This document shows positions 9,467 through 17,343 of a stretch of 64,000 nucleotides of DNA, piece after piece. Every line of letters begins with the position of its first letter. The stretch's first letter is position 1. The position numbers were made by a program, and so were the translations under genes. The DNA is from UTCHB3 sp964431385 (GTDB lineage: Bacteria > Bacteroidota > Ignavibacteria > Ignavibacteriales > Ignavibacteriaceae), in contig CAYSJM010000006.1 in NCBI GenBank assembly GCA_964431385.1, forward strand, positions 33,323 to 97,322. Direction: 5' to 3'. The notes below the pieces were generated by a model. It ran no database searches and was not told the origin of the DNA. It saw nothing but the letters and a program-made list of their open reading frames with translations.

Positions 9467-11689
9467 CTATGCATTTTCTCCGGTTTTTGTCGATCGAGAG
9501 TAGTAGTAATAATATTTGTAGTATGAGCCATAAGAACTCTTATAAACAAAGTTGTTGAGTACAGCACCGATAAAATGATGTGTACCCTGTCTCATGATCT
9601 CGCCGGCTCTCTTCAAAAGTTCCATCTCGGTTGTGTCGGCTGAAACTACGAGGACTGATCCGTCAACATATCTTGCAAGAATTTCCGAATCTGTTACCGC
9701 AATAACAGGAGGAGTATCAAGGATGATGAAGTCGTATCTGTCTCTAATCTCAGAGAGGAAATTAATCATTGCTTCTGATTCCATCAACTCCGCAGGGTTT
9801 GGAGGGATGGTACCGCAAGGTATAAAGTCCAGATTTGGCATCTCAGTAGTGCGGATAATTTCATCAAGCGAATTGTGGCTAAAGAGATAATCAACCAGAC
9901 CGGGGTGTCTGTTCATGTTGAACACATTATGAACCCTCGGTTTTCTTAAATCGCAATCAACCAGAAGTACTCTCTTATTGATTTGCGAGAAACTTCCTGC
10001 AAGATTGGTTGCGATAATCGTTTTACCTTCAGTAGGTGCAGATGAAGTAACCAAAATCACTTTCATCTTTGCTGCATCCGGAGTTGTAAACTGTAAGCGG
10101 GTTCTCAAAGCTCTAAATGCTTCAGCCGGTATTGAATCAGGTTTCGAGAAAACAATAAACTCGTTTGAACTTCCCTTCGTTGCATCAATACCTTCAATTC
10201 TCGGAATCCATGATAATACATTAAATCCAAGTTTTGTGAGCTGATCAGGGGTTTTAACAGTTTTGTCGAAATAATCTCTAACAAAGACATAAGAAATTGA
10301 AACCACAAGACCGAGTACAATACCAATGATAACGATAAGTGTTCTGTTCGGTTTTGCGGGTTGTGTCATGACGCGAGCAGCTTCGATGACAACAACATTT
10401 CCCGGTTGTGACTGCTCATTAATAACAGATTCTTGATATCTCTGTTCGATCAGAGTATAAAGTTTTTCGAGACCTTCACGGGTTCTGGTAAGTTTAGCAA
10501 GTTCAATTGCGTTGCTTGGAAGTGTACCAAACTTGGTTTCGTACTGACCTAATTGACTTGTCACCTGAGCTATTGAAAAGTTTAATCCTTTTTCCTGAAT
10601 GTCTAACTCGAGGAGTTTGAGAGTTAAACTTTTATATTCTTCCGGTGTATTTGCGACTGCACTTTTCTGGAATTTCTCAACTTTTTCATCAAGTTTGTCT
10701 TTTAAGAGATTAATCTTAGTGTCAATCTCTTTAAGTGCTTTAGCATTCTTTGGGTCTTTTTCATTGCCAACCACGAGAAGTTTTTGGATCTCCAATTTAG
10801 CAATTTCTGTCTGAAGCTGGTCGAAATAACCTTTTACTTCATACTGAGCGAGATAATCCAAAGCATCCGGATCAAGTTTAGCAAGTTTGGCTTTATACGA
10901 TTCAATAGCATTTTGAGTCGATTTCAACTCAATTTCGTACATTCCCTTGCTTGCTTCAAGTGTGGAAATCTGTGAAATCAAATTTGAAGCCTGATTATCA
11001 AGCGCGATTATTCCCCCACTCTCTTGAAAAGTCTTTAGCATATCTTCAGATTGATTTAATGCTTCTAATTTTTCTGCTCGTTGTTGATCAAGATAGTTTT
11101 TAATCACAATCAACTGATCGCGATTGAACATCAGGTTCAAATTACGATATTCTGACGAGTAAGTATTCGCTATAAGTGCGGCTTCGTAAGGTGAGGGCGA
11201 ACTCGCAGAAAGGATTACAAAATCCAAACCTCTTTTTTGTTCAACTGTTACAAGACCTGAAAGAGTAAGTGCGAGTTGATCTTTTGACATCAACTTCTTT
11301 TTGCTCTGATCAAGTTTGTCAGTTGTCATCAAAACAGAAAAAGTGTCTTTTTTCTGAGCTGTGTTAAACGAATCGATTAGTGCACCTGCTACTCGTTCTC
11401 TCAATGTAAAACTCTTGATAATCTCAATCTCATTTGAAATAAATCTGTCCTCTGAACCAAAAGGTTGAAGTAACGGATTTGCTTCCAGAATATTACCGGA
11501 GTTTTTGTTAATTTTTACAAGTGTTGTCGAATTGTAGATATCAACAGCATTAATGGCATAAACCAGGGCAAAAATGAAGGAAACTGCTGTAATAATGAGT
11601 ATTGGGAGTAAATTTCCCCTTATCAATTGAAGATAATCGACAATCGATTTAGTTTCCTGGAATTGCGAATTGTTGAATTCTGTATCCAA
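9467..11689 (-). CDS. Bacterial tyrosine kinase of exopolysaccharide synthesis (Wzc-like BY-kinase)
   Basis: A 740-aa fusion of a Wzz/GNVR chain-length module and a BY-kinase domain. TM1 is at about 30-50 and the second TM at about 450-470 ('TLIVIIGIVLGLVVSISYVF'), with a long coiled coil between. The cytoplasmic kinase shows Walker A 'SAPTEGKT' (about 550-557), Walker A' 'VLLVDCDLRKPR' (about 574-585) and Walker B 'FIILDTPP' (about 654-661). The C-terminal tail carries nine tyrosines between 716 and 730 (including five in a row), the usual autophosphorylation cluster. Wzc-type kinases cycle phosphorylation to drive polymer length and export. The start is TTG at 11687-11689, behind a good Shine-Dalgarno 'AGAGGAA'; 8 bases separate it from the SLBB gene upstream. 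Confidence 0.95.
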   Translation of the reverse strand: MDTEFNNSQFQETKSIVDYLQLIRGNLLPILIITAVSFIFALVYAINAVDIYNSTTLVKINKNSGNILEANPLLQPFGSEDRFISNEIEIIKSFTLRERVAGALIDSFNTAQKKDTFSVLMTTDKLDQSKKKLMSKDQLALTLSGLVTVEQKRGLDFVILSASSPSPYEAALIANTYSSEYRNLNLMFNRDQLIVIKNYLDQQRAEKLEALNQSEDMLKTFQESGGIIALDNQASNLISQISTLEASKGMYEIELKSTQNAIESYKAKLAKLDPDALDYLAQYEVKGYFDQLQTEIAKLEIQKLLVVGNEKDPKNAKALKEIDTKINLLKDKLDEKVEKFQKSAVANTPEEYKSLTLKLLELDIQEKGLNFSIAQVTSQLGQYETKFGTLPSNAIELAKLTRTREGLEKLYTLIEQRYQESVINEQSQPGNVVVIEAARVMTQPAKPNRTLIVIIGIVLGLVVSISYVFVRDYFDKTVKTPDQLTKLGFNVLSWIPRIEGIDATKGSSNEFIVFSKPDSIPAEAFRALRTRLQFTTPDAAKMKVILVTSSAPTEGKTIIATNLAGSFSQINKRVLLVDCDLRKPRVHNVFNMNRHPGLVDYLFSHNSLDEIIRTTEMPNLDFIPCGTIPPNPAELMESEAMINFLSEIRDRYDFIILDTPPVIAVTDSEILARYVDGSVLVVSADTTEMELLKRAGEIMRQGTHHFIGAVLNNFVYKSSYGSYYKYYYYYSRSTKTGENA

Positions 11690-11697
11690 AAGTTCCT

Positions 11698-12267
11698 CTA
11701 ATTTCGTGTAATATTCAGGATTAAAATAGTTAGTGAGATTGCAGCAGAGAGTATTTGCAGTGCAATCGAGAGATAATCTCTAAAGAAGAATCTGGGTTCA
11801 CCCTTCAAAAGAAGAATGTCACCCGGTTGAAGTTTGGGAATCGTATCCACAGGGCGGATATTATCTTCCCAAAGGAGCGAATTGTAATTCAGTTCAAGTA
11901 CACGGTTACCTGTGGACGATATTAAAGAACTGTCCTTTGCATTTTTTGGGGGTGGAAATGCTGCCGTGTCGCTATTTGCAAATCGAAATAAAGCGATCTG
12001 TTCAAGTTTGGCATCGGTTGTTGGTCCTCCTGAAAATGCAAGCAGGTCGAGTACGGTTGTTCCTTCTGGTACAAGATACTTCCCCGGAAATTTTACATAA
12101 CCGAGGGCGGAGACGGTAATATTTATTCTGTCAGGGTCAGAATAATCGAAGAACGCTCCACCTGTTTGTCTGATTTGTGCATCCCGTCCAATTTTCACAT
12201 CCTGAGCTTGTATTAAAAATGTTGTACTAAAAACCAGAAGAAAGAACAGTAATTTGGTAAACCTCAT
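11698..12267 (-). CDS. Small SLBB-domain export protein
   Basis: A 189-aa protein with a signal peptide (about 1-21, 'LLFFLLVFSTTFLIQAQ'). It has one SLBB-like domain ('YVKFPGKYLVPEGTTVLDLL', about 57-76), a segment 'LQPGDILLLKGEP' and a C-terminal hydrophobic helix ('LSIALQILSAAISLTILIL'). It lacks the PES domain of the larger Wza-like protein at 7855-9459. It may act as an accessory or alternate export subunit. It is the first gene of the wzc-wza-wzz run, with a possible promoter element about 26 bases upstream. The start is ATG. Confidence 0.8.
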   Translation of the reverse strand: MRFTKLLFFLLVFSTTFLIQAQDVKIGRDAQIRQTGGAFFDYSDPDRINITVSALGYVKFPGKYLVPEGTTVLDLLAFSGGPTTDAKLEQIALFRFANSDTAAFPPPKNAKDSSLISSTGNRVLELNYNSLLWEDNIRPVDTIPKLQPGDILLLKGEPRFFFRDYLSIALQILSAAISLTILILNITRN

Positions 12268-12292
12268 GTCTCTACTTTTTATTTATGATATG

Positions 12293-12300
12293 CAAATATA
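12293..12300 (-). promoter_or_regulatory. Possible -7 element (TATATTTG) for the exopolysaccharide operon
   Basis: On the minus strand the octamer TATATTTG fits the Bacteroidota -7 consensus TAnnTTTG. It lies 25 bases before the ATG of the small SLBB gene, which would give a short leader of roughly 20 bases. No convincing -33 TTTG was found at the expected spacing, and use of this consensus in this lineage is assumed. Confidence 0.3.
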
Positions 12301-12329
12301 TTGATTATTTCAAACTTTTGAAAACGCAT

Positions 12330-13193
12330 TTACGCATTTAACTCAATTTTAATGGAAAACGACGCCAGAAAAGTCCCTAAAAAGGCTATTAGGGGTGCAG
12401 ATATTAGTGAGAGGATGAGTCCCACTCCATCGGATGATTTTGAAATGTTTATTTCTAAAAATTCCAAACCTGAATTTACGATAAATTGGTGGAATAAATA
12501 TGTGATAAATGCACATATTATGCCCAAAGAGAGGGTAAATATGTAGGCAGGTAGCTTAATTTTAAGCAAACTGCCCCCAACCAACCTCATTGTATTAAAA
12601 TCTTCCCGCCTCGCCGCAAAAGCTGAACGGATGGAAGTGTAAGCAAGATAAAGTGCAATAAATAAAAATATCGCTGAAATAAGGATCGTGAAAAGTCGTA
12701 CTTTATTAGTGAATCCCATCACTTCTTCCAATATTCCGGATTTAAATTCGTAACCCGTAATGTTCTTCTTTTTACTTATCGATTCAGCAATTTTATTGAG
12801 TTGCGAAATCTCAAACTTCTGAGATTCAAACGCAACCACAAGAGAAGCAGGCAGCGGATTTTCATTAAGAATCTTGGTAAAATCTTCCCCCGTTTGTTTA
12901 ATAAACTCTTTTTGTGCATCTTCTTTACTAATAAATTCGACACTTTTCACACCTGATTCTTTCCGAATCTCTTCCATAAGGCTGGTTCTATCTTCACCGG
13001 AAAGAGTATCCTGTAAATAGAATGAAGCTGTCACATTTTTCTTCAAATTATCTTGAAGTGCGGATGAAAAATTGGTAAACATGTATGAGGCAACTATAAA
13101 ATTGGATGCCAACAGGAGTGATACAAATGTTATCGCGGTTGTGATACCGGCAAACTTAAAATTTCGATAGGCTTCTTTAAAGTAGAATGTCAT
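12330..13193 (-). CDS. ftsX: FtsX-like cell-division ABC permease
   Basis: A 287-aa protein with the FtsX layout: a short cytoplasmic N-terminus ('FYFKEAYRNFKFAGITT'), TM1 (about 15-38), a periplasmic domain with the FtsX pattern 'VTASFYLQDTLSGEDRTSL' and 'VEFISKEDAQKEFIKQ', then three C-terminal TM helices. FtsX pairs with the ATPase FtsE to activate septal peptidoglycan hydrolases. No ftsE lies beside it; the upstream neighbour (3-base gap) is a small lipoprotein gene. Identification as FtsX rather than another FtsX-fold permease rests on size, the single N-terminal TM and the periplasmic motif. Confidence 0.85.
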   Translation of the reverse strand: MTFYFKEAYRNFKFAGITTAITFVSLLLASNFIVASYMFTNFSSALQDNLKKNVTASFYLQDTLSGEDRTSLMEEIRKESGVKSVEFISKEDAQKEFIKQTGEDFTKILNENPLPASLVVAFESQKFEISQLNKIAESISKKKNITGYEFKSGILEEVMGFTNKVRLFTILISAIFLFIALYLAYTSIRSAFAARREDFNTMRLVGGSLLKIKLPAYIFTLSLGIICAFITYLFHQFIVNSGLEFLEINISKSSDGVGLILSLISAPLIAFLGTFLASFSIKIELNA

Positions 13194-13196
13194 GTT

Positions 13197-13709
13197 TTAT
13201 AGATTAGATTCGTCGATCCAGCGTGCAATTTGCCACTTGCCCGTTGTTGCATTTTTTTCGAGATTAAGGTTTACCCTGCCGTTAATTCTAACAATATCAT
13301 TTGGATTAAAGGTTATCGTCAAATTAAAACTTCTGACGACATTAAATTTTAAGGAATCACCACTCGACAGTATGATATTATTCCAGACAAGATCGAGCCT
13401 TTCCGAATTTGAAAACAGTCCTGATGTGGTTCTTAACTCCTCTTCCCTCCCCCAGGTTACATCTGCTCCGAGATCATAATCTCTAAAAGTAAAAATAAAA
13501 TCATCTTTAATTAATGCGGAGTAAATGCTTGTATCCTTAAATGAATAAGCATACCGCAAGTTGGTAAAAATGCCGTCTGTGGTAGTTAAATCACTTAGGA
13601 CACCTCCACCTGATTCATTATCGGTATAATGCCCGGGAGAAAAAGGGTTTTCACATCCGGAAGCCAGGAGTATAACTAAAAGACCCACTCCCAGGAGGTG
13701 CCTGGTCAA
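13197..13709 (-). CDS. Putative lipoprotein, unknown function
   Basis: A 170-aa protein with a lipoprotein signal ending in LLASGC (Cys19). The mature part ('FKDTSIYSALIKDDFIFTF') looks like a small alpha+beta domain of the NTF2/SnoaL type, but this is only an impression. The TTG start shares a TTGA overlap (13706-13709) with the stop of the lipoprotein gene upstream, so the two are probably translationally coupled and may act together at the envelope. Confidence 0.75.
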   Translation of the reverse strand: MTRHLLGVGLLVILLASGCENPFSPGHYTDNESGGGVLSDLTTTDGIFTNLRYAYSFKDTSIYSALIKDDFIFTFRDYDLGADVTWGREEELRTTSGLFSNSERLDLVWNNIILSSGDSLKFNVVRSFNLTITFNPNDIVRINGRVNLNLEKNATTGKWQIARWIDESNL

Positions 13710-14284
13710 TTGAAATATCCTTTAAGTTCACTCCAGGTGGAAATTTCTCCTGATTTAATATCTTGCCACTGATATATAGTCCATAATTGCTGTTTATCCC
13801 TGATTAATTTGAACTGTAACTTCCCACTGTAAATATTCGATAATCCTTGAATATTATGGGGTACAGTCACATTATAATTCGCAGAAAGGTAAGCACTATC
13901 CCCAAATGAAACTAACTGTTGGTCATCGAGAATGATATTAATCGATGATTCTTTAGGAATTTTATTGATTATGTTGTTTAGATATTGCTCTTCATCTTTT
14001 AATGACCACCCCGAAACAAGTGATGCATATTTGGAAACAGCTTCTGCGTTTGCAATATACTGAAATGATTTACCGTTTTTTGAGGAATCGCTAAATGACT
14101 TTAAATAATATTGGGTACTTTTTGTGGTGATCGAATTGATCATGTTGGTTATAACACTATTCACATCGACCGGTTGTAAATAATTAAACCTCGGCACATC
14201 CGGAGTTTCCGGTGGTCTGGTCGTAAAAATATCGCAACCAAATAATATTAAAGAAAAGGTAAATACTAATACTAAACGATACAT
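13706..14284 (-). CDS. Putative lipoprotein, unknown function
   Basis: A 192-aa protein with a lipobox LILFGC (Cys17). The remainder is without a recognisable motif. It resembles its downstream neighbour in having 'VITNMINSITTKSTQYYLKS' near the start of the mature part and a beta-rich end ('QQLWTIYQWQDIKSGE'), so the two could be diverged paralogues. It overlaps the methyltransferase stop by 13 bases. A role in the envelope is inferred from lipidation only. Confidence 0.75.
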   Translation of the reverse strand: MYRLVLVFTFSLILFGCDIFTTRPPETPDVPRFNYLQPVDVNSVITNMINSITTKSTQYYLKSFSDSSKNGKSFQYIANAEAVSKYASLVSGWSLKDEEQYLNNIINKIPKESSINIILDDQQLVSFGDSAYLSANYNVTVPHNIQGLSNIYSGKLQFKLIRDKQQLWTIYQWQDIKSGEISTWSELKGYFN

Positions 14285-15027
14285 ATAAATCTTGGTGAAT
14301 TTTGAGTCTTAAAACTACTTCCATCATAATCACCAAACAAAGAAATATTCTTTGCCCCAAATTCTTCAAGCATCGTATAAATTTCATCAGGTGTGAATAA
14401 ACGAACAGATTCCTTAAATCTATATGTAATTTCACCTTCCACGATTTTGATATTTTTAACCACCCGACCGTTTTCAACTGATCTATTTTCAATGTATCTT
14501 ATTCCATTTATGATATTATCTGAAAATGGTTTCAGATTATTCACCAAAGAATCAGAATTGAAAAAATCGAAAATAAACTTACCACCCTCTTTTTTCAGGT
14601 TGTAAGCATTTTTAAGAGCCAGACGATTCTCTTCATCTGACTCAAAATACCCCCAACTTGTGAAAATATTAAGCACAAGGTCAAATTCAGATTTAAAGGG
14701 GAGACTTCTAATATCACCTCTTACAAATTTTAAGTTTAACTCGAGTTTTTGTGATTCAAGCTGTGCAATTCTTAGGAGTTGATTACTCAAATCAAAGCCG
14801 GTTACTTTGTACCCTCTTTTGGCAAACTCAATAGAATGCCTGCCTGAGCCACAAGCAAGATCGAGAACACTCCCGCATCTATGCCCAGGAAGCTGATTTT
14901 TCACCAGATTCGCCAACTTTAGGGCGTCGTTTTTATCTCTGTGCCTGTATAATTTCAGGTAATGCTCAGATTCAAACCAGTTTTGAAACCAAATTTCTCT
15001 TTCGGTTTCCACCAACTCTTCCGTCAA
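14272..15027 (-). CDS. Class I SAM-dependent methyltransferase
   Basis: A 251-aa methyltransferase. Motif I 'VLDLACGSGRHSIEFAKRG' is at about 56-74, followed by the acidic 'VTGFDLS' of motif II and 'FDLVLNIFTSWGYF' of motif IV/V. This pattern fits the Methyltransf_11/25 group, close to small-molecule methylases. The substrate is unknown. The TTG start overlaps the recR stop in a TTGA junction (15024-15027). Confidence 0.85.
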   Translation of the reverse strand: MTEELVETEREIWFQNWFESEHYLKLYRHRDKNDALKLANLVKNQLPGHRCGSVLDLACGSGRHSIEFAKRGYKVTGFDLSNQLLRIAQLESQKLELNLKFVRGDIRSLPFKSEFDLVLNIFTSWGYFESDEENRLALKNAYNLKKEGGKFIFDFFNSDSLVNNLKPFSDNIINGIRYIENRSVENGRVVKNIKIVEGEITYRFKESVRLFTPDEIYTMLEEFGAKNISLFGDYDGSSFKTQNSPRFICIV

Positions 15028-15617
15028 AACTTACTCCTGCCTGTTACAGCACGCCCGATTGTTGCATCGTCAGCAAATTCGATATTTCCACCAATAGGCA
15101 CACCTCGTGCAATTCTGCTTACGGCTACTCCAAACGGCGAAATAAGTCTATTTAAATAAAGCGATGTCGCTTCACCCTCGGTATCCGGATTTAATGCGAG
15201 AATCACCTCTTTAACTCCATCACTCAATCGAGTTAACAACTCTTTGATTTTAAGATTTTCGGGACCAATACCGTTGAGGGGAGATAATACCCCCCCTAAC
15301 ACATGATAAGTTCCGTTAAATTCATGAGATCTCTCGACGGCAATCACATCATTAATATCTTCAACAACGCAAATGATTGATTTGTCCCGTCTTTCCGAGC
15401 TACAGATATCACAGACTTCATCTTCGCCTATGTTAAAGCAAATTTTGCAGAATTTAATCTTTGTCTTTAATCCGGTAAGGGATTCAATCAATTTATCTAT
15501 ATGTTCAGGTTGTTGCCTCAGGAGAAACAAGGCCAGCCTTCGGGCACTTTTTGCCCCGACTCCGGGAAATTTTGAAAATTCTTCAACCACAGCTTGAAGT
15601 GGTGCCGCAAGATTCAT
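15024..15617 (-). CDS. recR: Recombination mediator protein RecR
   Basis: A 197-aa RecR. A helix-hairpin-helix 'FPGVGAKSARRLALFLL' lies near the N-terminus. The Cys4 zinc finger 'CKICFNIGEDEVCDIC' follows, then the Toprim domain starting 'ICVVEDINDVIAVE' and ending in the conserved 'GVPIGGNIEFADDATIGRA'. RecR works with RecO/RecF to load RecA at gaps. The ATG at 15615-15617 is preferred over the in-frame TTG at 15620. The ybaB stop is only three bases upstream; the dnaX-ybaB-recR order is widespread, and here the ybaB-recR part is kept. Confidence 0.97.
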   Translation of the reverse strand: MNLAAPLQAVVEEFSKFPGVGAKSARRLALFLLRQQPEHIDKLIESLTGLKTKIKFCKICFNIGEDEVCDICSSERRDKSIICVVEDINDVIAVERSHEFNGTYHVLGGVLSPLNGIGPENLKIKELLTRLSDGVKEVILALNPDTEGEATSLYLNRLISPFGVAVSRIARGVPIGGNIEFADDATIGRAVTGRSKF

Positions 15618-15620
15618 CAA

Positions 15621-15953
15621 TTAGAATCCCGGGATATTCATTCCGGGAGGGATCACCCCTTTGGTCAGTTTTCCCATTTCATCTTCATGCATCTTTTTTG
15701 AAGCTGCAATGGCTTTGTTAACTGCCGCAACAATAAGGTCTTCCAACACTTCCTTGTCGTCAGGAACTATTACGGTTGGATCGAGCAAAATCGATACTAA
15801 CTCATTGTTTCCGTTAACTGTTGCTTTAATCATTCCACCGCCGGCTTCTTCAGTTACAGTCTTTGCAGCAAGTTCTTGTTGAAGTTTAGCCATATCTTCC
15901 TGAAGTTTTTGAACCTGACGCATCATCTGTTGCATATTTGGTTTACCGAACAT
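15621..15953 (-). CDS. YbaB/EbfC family nucleoid-associated protein
   Basis: A 110-aa protein with the YbaB/EbfC pattern: a Met/Gln-rich N-terminal helix ('MQQMMRQVQKLQEDMAKLQ'), then 'GGGMIKATVNGNNELVSILLDP' and a C-terminal 'AVNKAIAASKKMHEDEMGKLTKG'. It binds DNA as a dimer and usually sits upstream of recR, as here. ATG start. It is the first gene of the minus-strand run and faces the plus-strand purC-like gene across 106 bases. Confidence 0.95.
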   Translation of the reverse strand: MFGKPNMQQMMRQVQKLQEDMAKLQQELAAKTVTEEAGGGMIKATVNGNNELVSILLDPTVIVPDDKEVLEDLIVAAVNKAIAASKKMHEDEMGKLTKGVIPPGMNIPGF

Positions 15954-16014
15954 TAATCCTCCGATATTTAAAGTATTTTTTTAGAAATTGTTTATTTATG
16001 TAACTTGTTAACTT

Positions 16015-16022
16015 TATATTTG
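16015..16022 (+). promoter_or_regulatory. Possible -7 element (TATATTTG) for the plus-strand run
   Basis: The octamer TATATTTG matches TAnnTTTG and lies 37 bases before the ATG at 16060, in the divergent intergenic region. The same octamer is found in front of the exopolysaccharide genes at 12293-12300. The closest TTG upstream (15988-15990) is 24 bases away, too far for a good -33 box, so support is weak. Confidence 0.3.
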
Positions 16023-16059
16023 CCATTTACATATTTTTATTGTTGAATCGTAATAAAAA

Positions 16060-16677
16060 ATGCAGATAGAATTAGAGAGTGTGAATACTTCGATCTTAAA
16101 GAGCAAAAAACAAAATGCTAATTTACGAGGAAATTCTTTAATTATTTCTCCACAACTTTCTGACTATCTTAAAGAGTTTAATTTACCACTACTCTTCTCT
16201 GATAAAATGAAGGAAAATGGGGCGGTAAGTAACAATGATCCGGGTTATTTTCTACAACTGTTCAACTATGCAAGCGACTACATTTCGAAAGCTGCTAATG
16301 TTGAATTACTTACCCGGCTCAATTTACCCGCTTATTTTGTATATATCGGAGAAAATTCTGACTTACCTGTGAGCGAATCGTTACTTTTTTCGTTGGGAAT
16401 TGCAACTCCCGAAGATTTCCGTTCGGCACTTAAGTTGTCTTTCAAATTCAACGCTGTCCTCAGATCATTCTTTGAGAGAAGGGGTTCCGATTTGGTAGCA
16501 ATTAAGATCAGATTTTCGGTCGTTGAAGGGAAAGTTTCTCTCATTGGCGATCTAACTTATTCAGATATTCTACTTCTCCCATCTGAAGAGGAGAAAGATA
16601 TCATAAAATACATTCGGACACCGGACGAAAAAAACACTAAAAAACATATTAAATTCATCAACAAGATTCTGGAATAA
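16060..16677 (+). CDS. PurC (SAICAR synthetase)-like protein, probably a pseudoenzyme
   Basis: A 205-aa protein. Its second half (about 81-170) lines up with PurC: 'LLTRLNLPAYFV' with the 'L..GI.T.F' helix, 'PVSESLLFSLGIATPEDF' with the stretch after 'DP.. .E', and 'ALKLSFKFNAVLRSFFERRG' with 'T.KVNE.L...F...G'. Three things are wrong for an active enzyme. 'AIKIRFS' replaces DFKLEFG, 'GDLTYSD' replaces (A/G)DE.SPD, and the central section with the Arg-Asn 'VVRN..AGS' motif is absent. The length is below the usual 235-245 aa. SAICAR synthetase makes step 8 of IMP synthesis; this protein probably cannot. It ends where psd begins, and purS-purQ follow, so a purine link remains plausible. Alternative: an unrelated protein with chance similarity, less likely given alignment length. 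Confidence 0.6.
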   Translation: MQIELESVNTSILKSKKQNANLRGNSLIISPQLSDYLKEFNLPLLFSDKMKENGAVSNNDPGYFLQLFNYASDYISKAANVELLTRLNLPAYFVYIGENSDLPVSESLLFSLGIATPEDFRSALKLSFKFNAVLRSFFERRGSDLVAIKIRFSVVEGKVSLIGDLTYSDILLLPSEEEKDIIKYIRTPDEKNTKKHIKFINKILE

Positions 16678-17343
16678 ATGTTTACTAAATACGGTTATTT
16701 TACTATTGGAATTGTACTGATTTTATCATTTTTACTGATTGCTGCTGGCATTTGGTTCTTTGAAAAACCATTGATTAAATACCTCTTCTATGTTATTGCA
16801 GCGTTTTTAACAATTTTTACTCTCAATTTTTTCAGAGACCCCGAGCGTACTCCCCCGGCTGACAAGGATGTTATAATATCACCCGCTGATGGGAAAGTCC
16901 TTTTTGTGAAAGAAGTTTTTGATGATGAATATCTTAAAAGCAAAGCTCTTCAGGTCTCAATCTTCATGTCACCGTTGAATGTCCATGTAAATAGAATACC
17001 GATTGACGGCAAGGTGGAATACCTCAAATACCATGAAGGAAAGTATCTTGTTGCTTTTGACGATAAAGCTTCATCCGAAAATGAAAGATTTCTAACCGGT
17101 ATCGACTATGGAAAAGGGAAACTACTCTTCTCCCAAATAGCAGGATATGTAGCCCGCAGAATTGTAAATGACCTTAAAACGGGTCAGTCTGTTAAAAAGG
17201 GCGAAAGATTTGGAATGATTAAATTTGGAAGCCGGGTCGATGTCCTTGTCCCTCTTGGCTCAGTACCACAAGTTAAAGAAGGTGATATGGTTGCCGCCGG
17301 TGAAACTATTTTGTTCAAATTAGAACAGGATTCTAAAAAATGA
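16678..17343 (+). CDS. psd: Phosphatidylserine decarboxylase, short type
   Basis: A 221-aa membrane-anchored pyruvoyl enzyme converting phosphatidylserine to phosphatidylethanolamine. Two N-terminal TM helices (about 8-27, 33-50) are followed by 'FFRDPERTPP', 'SPADGKV' and 'FMSPLNVHVNR' (about 96-106). The autocleavage Gly-Ser is in 'KFGSRVDVLVP' (G184-S185); the Ser becomes the pyruvoyl group. The length and the FGSR site mark the short archaeal/rhizobial-type PSD. The stop overlaps the pssA start by four bases, pairing it with the enzyme that makes its substrate. Confidence 0.95.
   Translation: MFTKYGYFTIGIVLILSFLLIAAGIWFFEKPLIKYLFYVIAAFLTIFTLNFFRDPERTPPADKDVIISPADGKVLFVKEVFDDEYLKSKALQVSIFMSPLNVHVNRIPIDGKVEYLKYHEGKYLVAFDDKASSENERFLTGIDYGKGKLLFSQIAGYVARRIVNDLKTGQSVKKGERFGMIKFGSRVDVLVPLGSVPQVKEGDMVAAGETILFKLEQDSKK

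Noticed and set aside
9459..9567. Longer N-terminus for the Wza-like protein (start at 9567)
   Set aside because: It would add 36 residues in front of the signal peptide and overlap the kinase gene by 101 bases.
16060..16677. Functional purC
   Set aside because: Key acidic and ATP-site motifs are replaced and the central section is missing.
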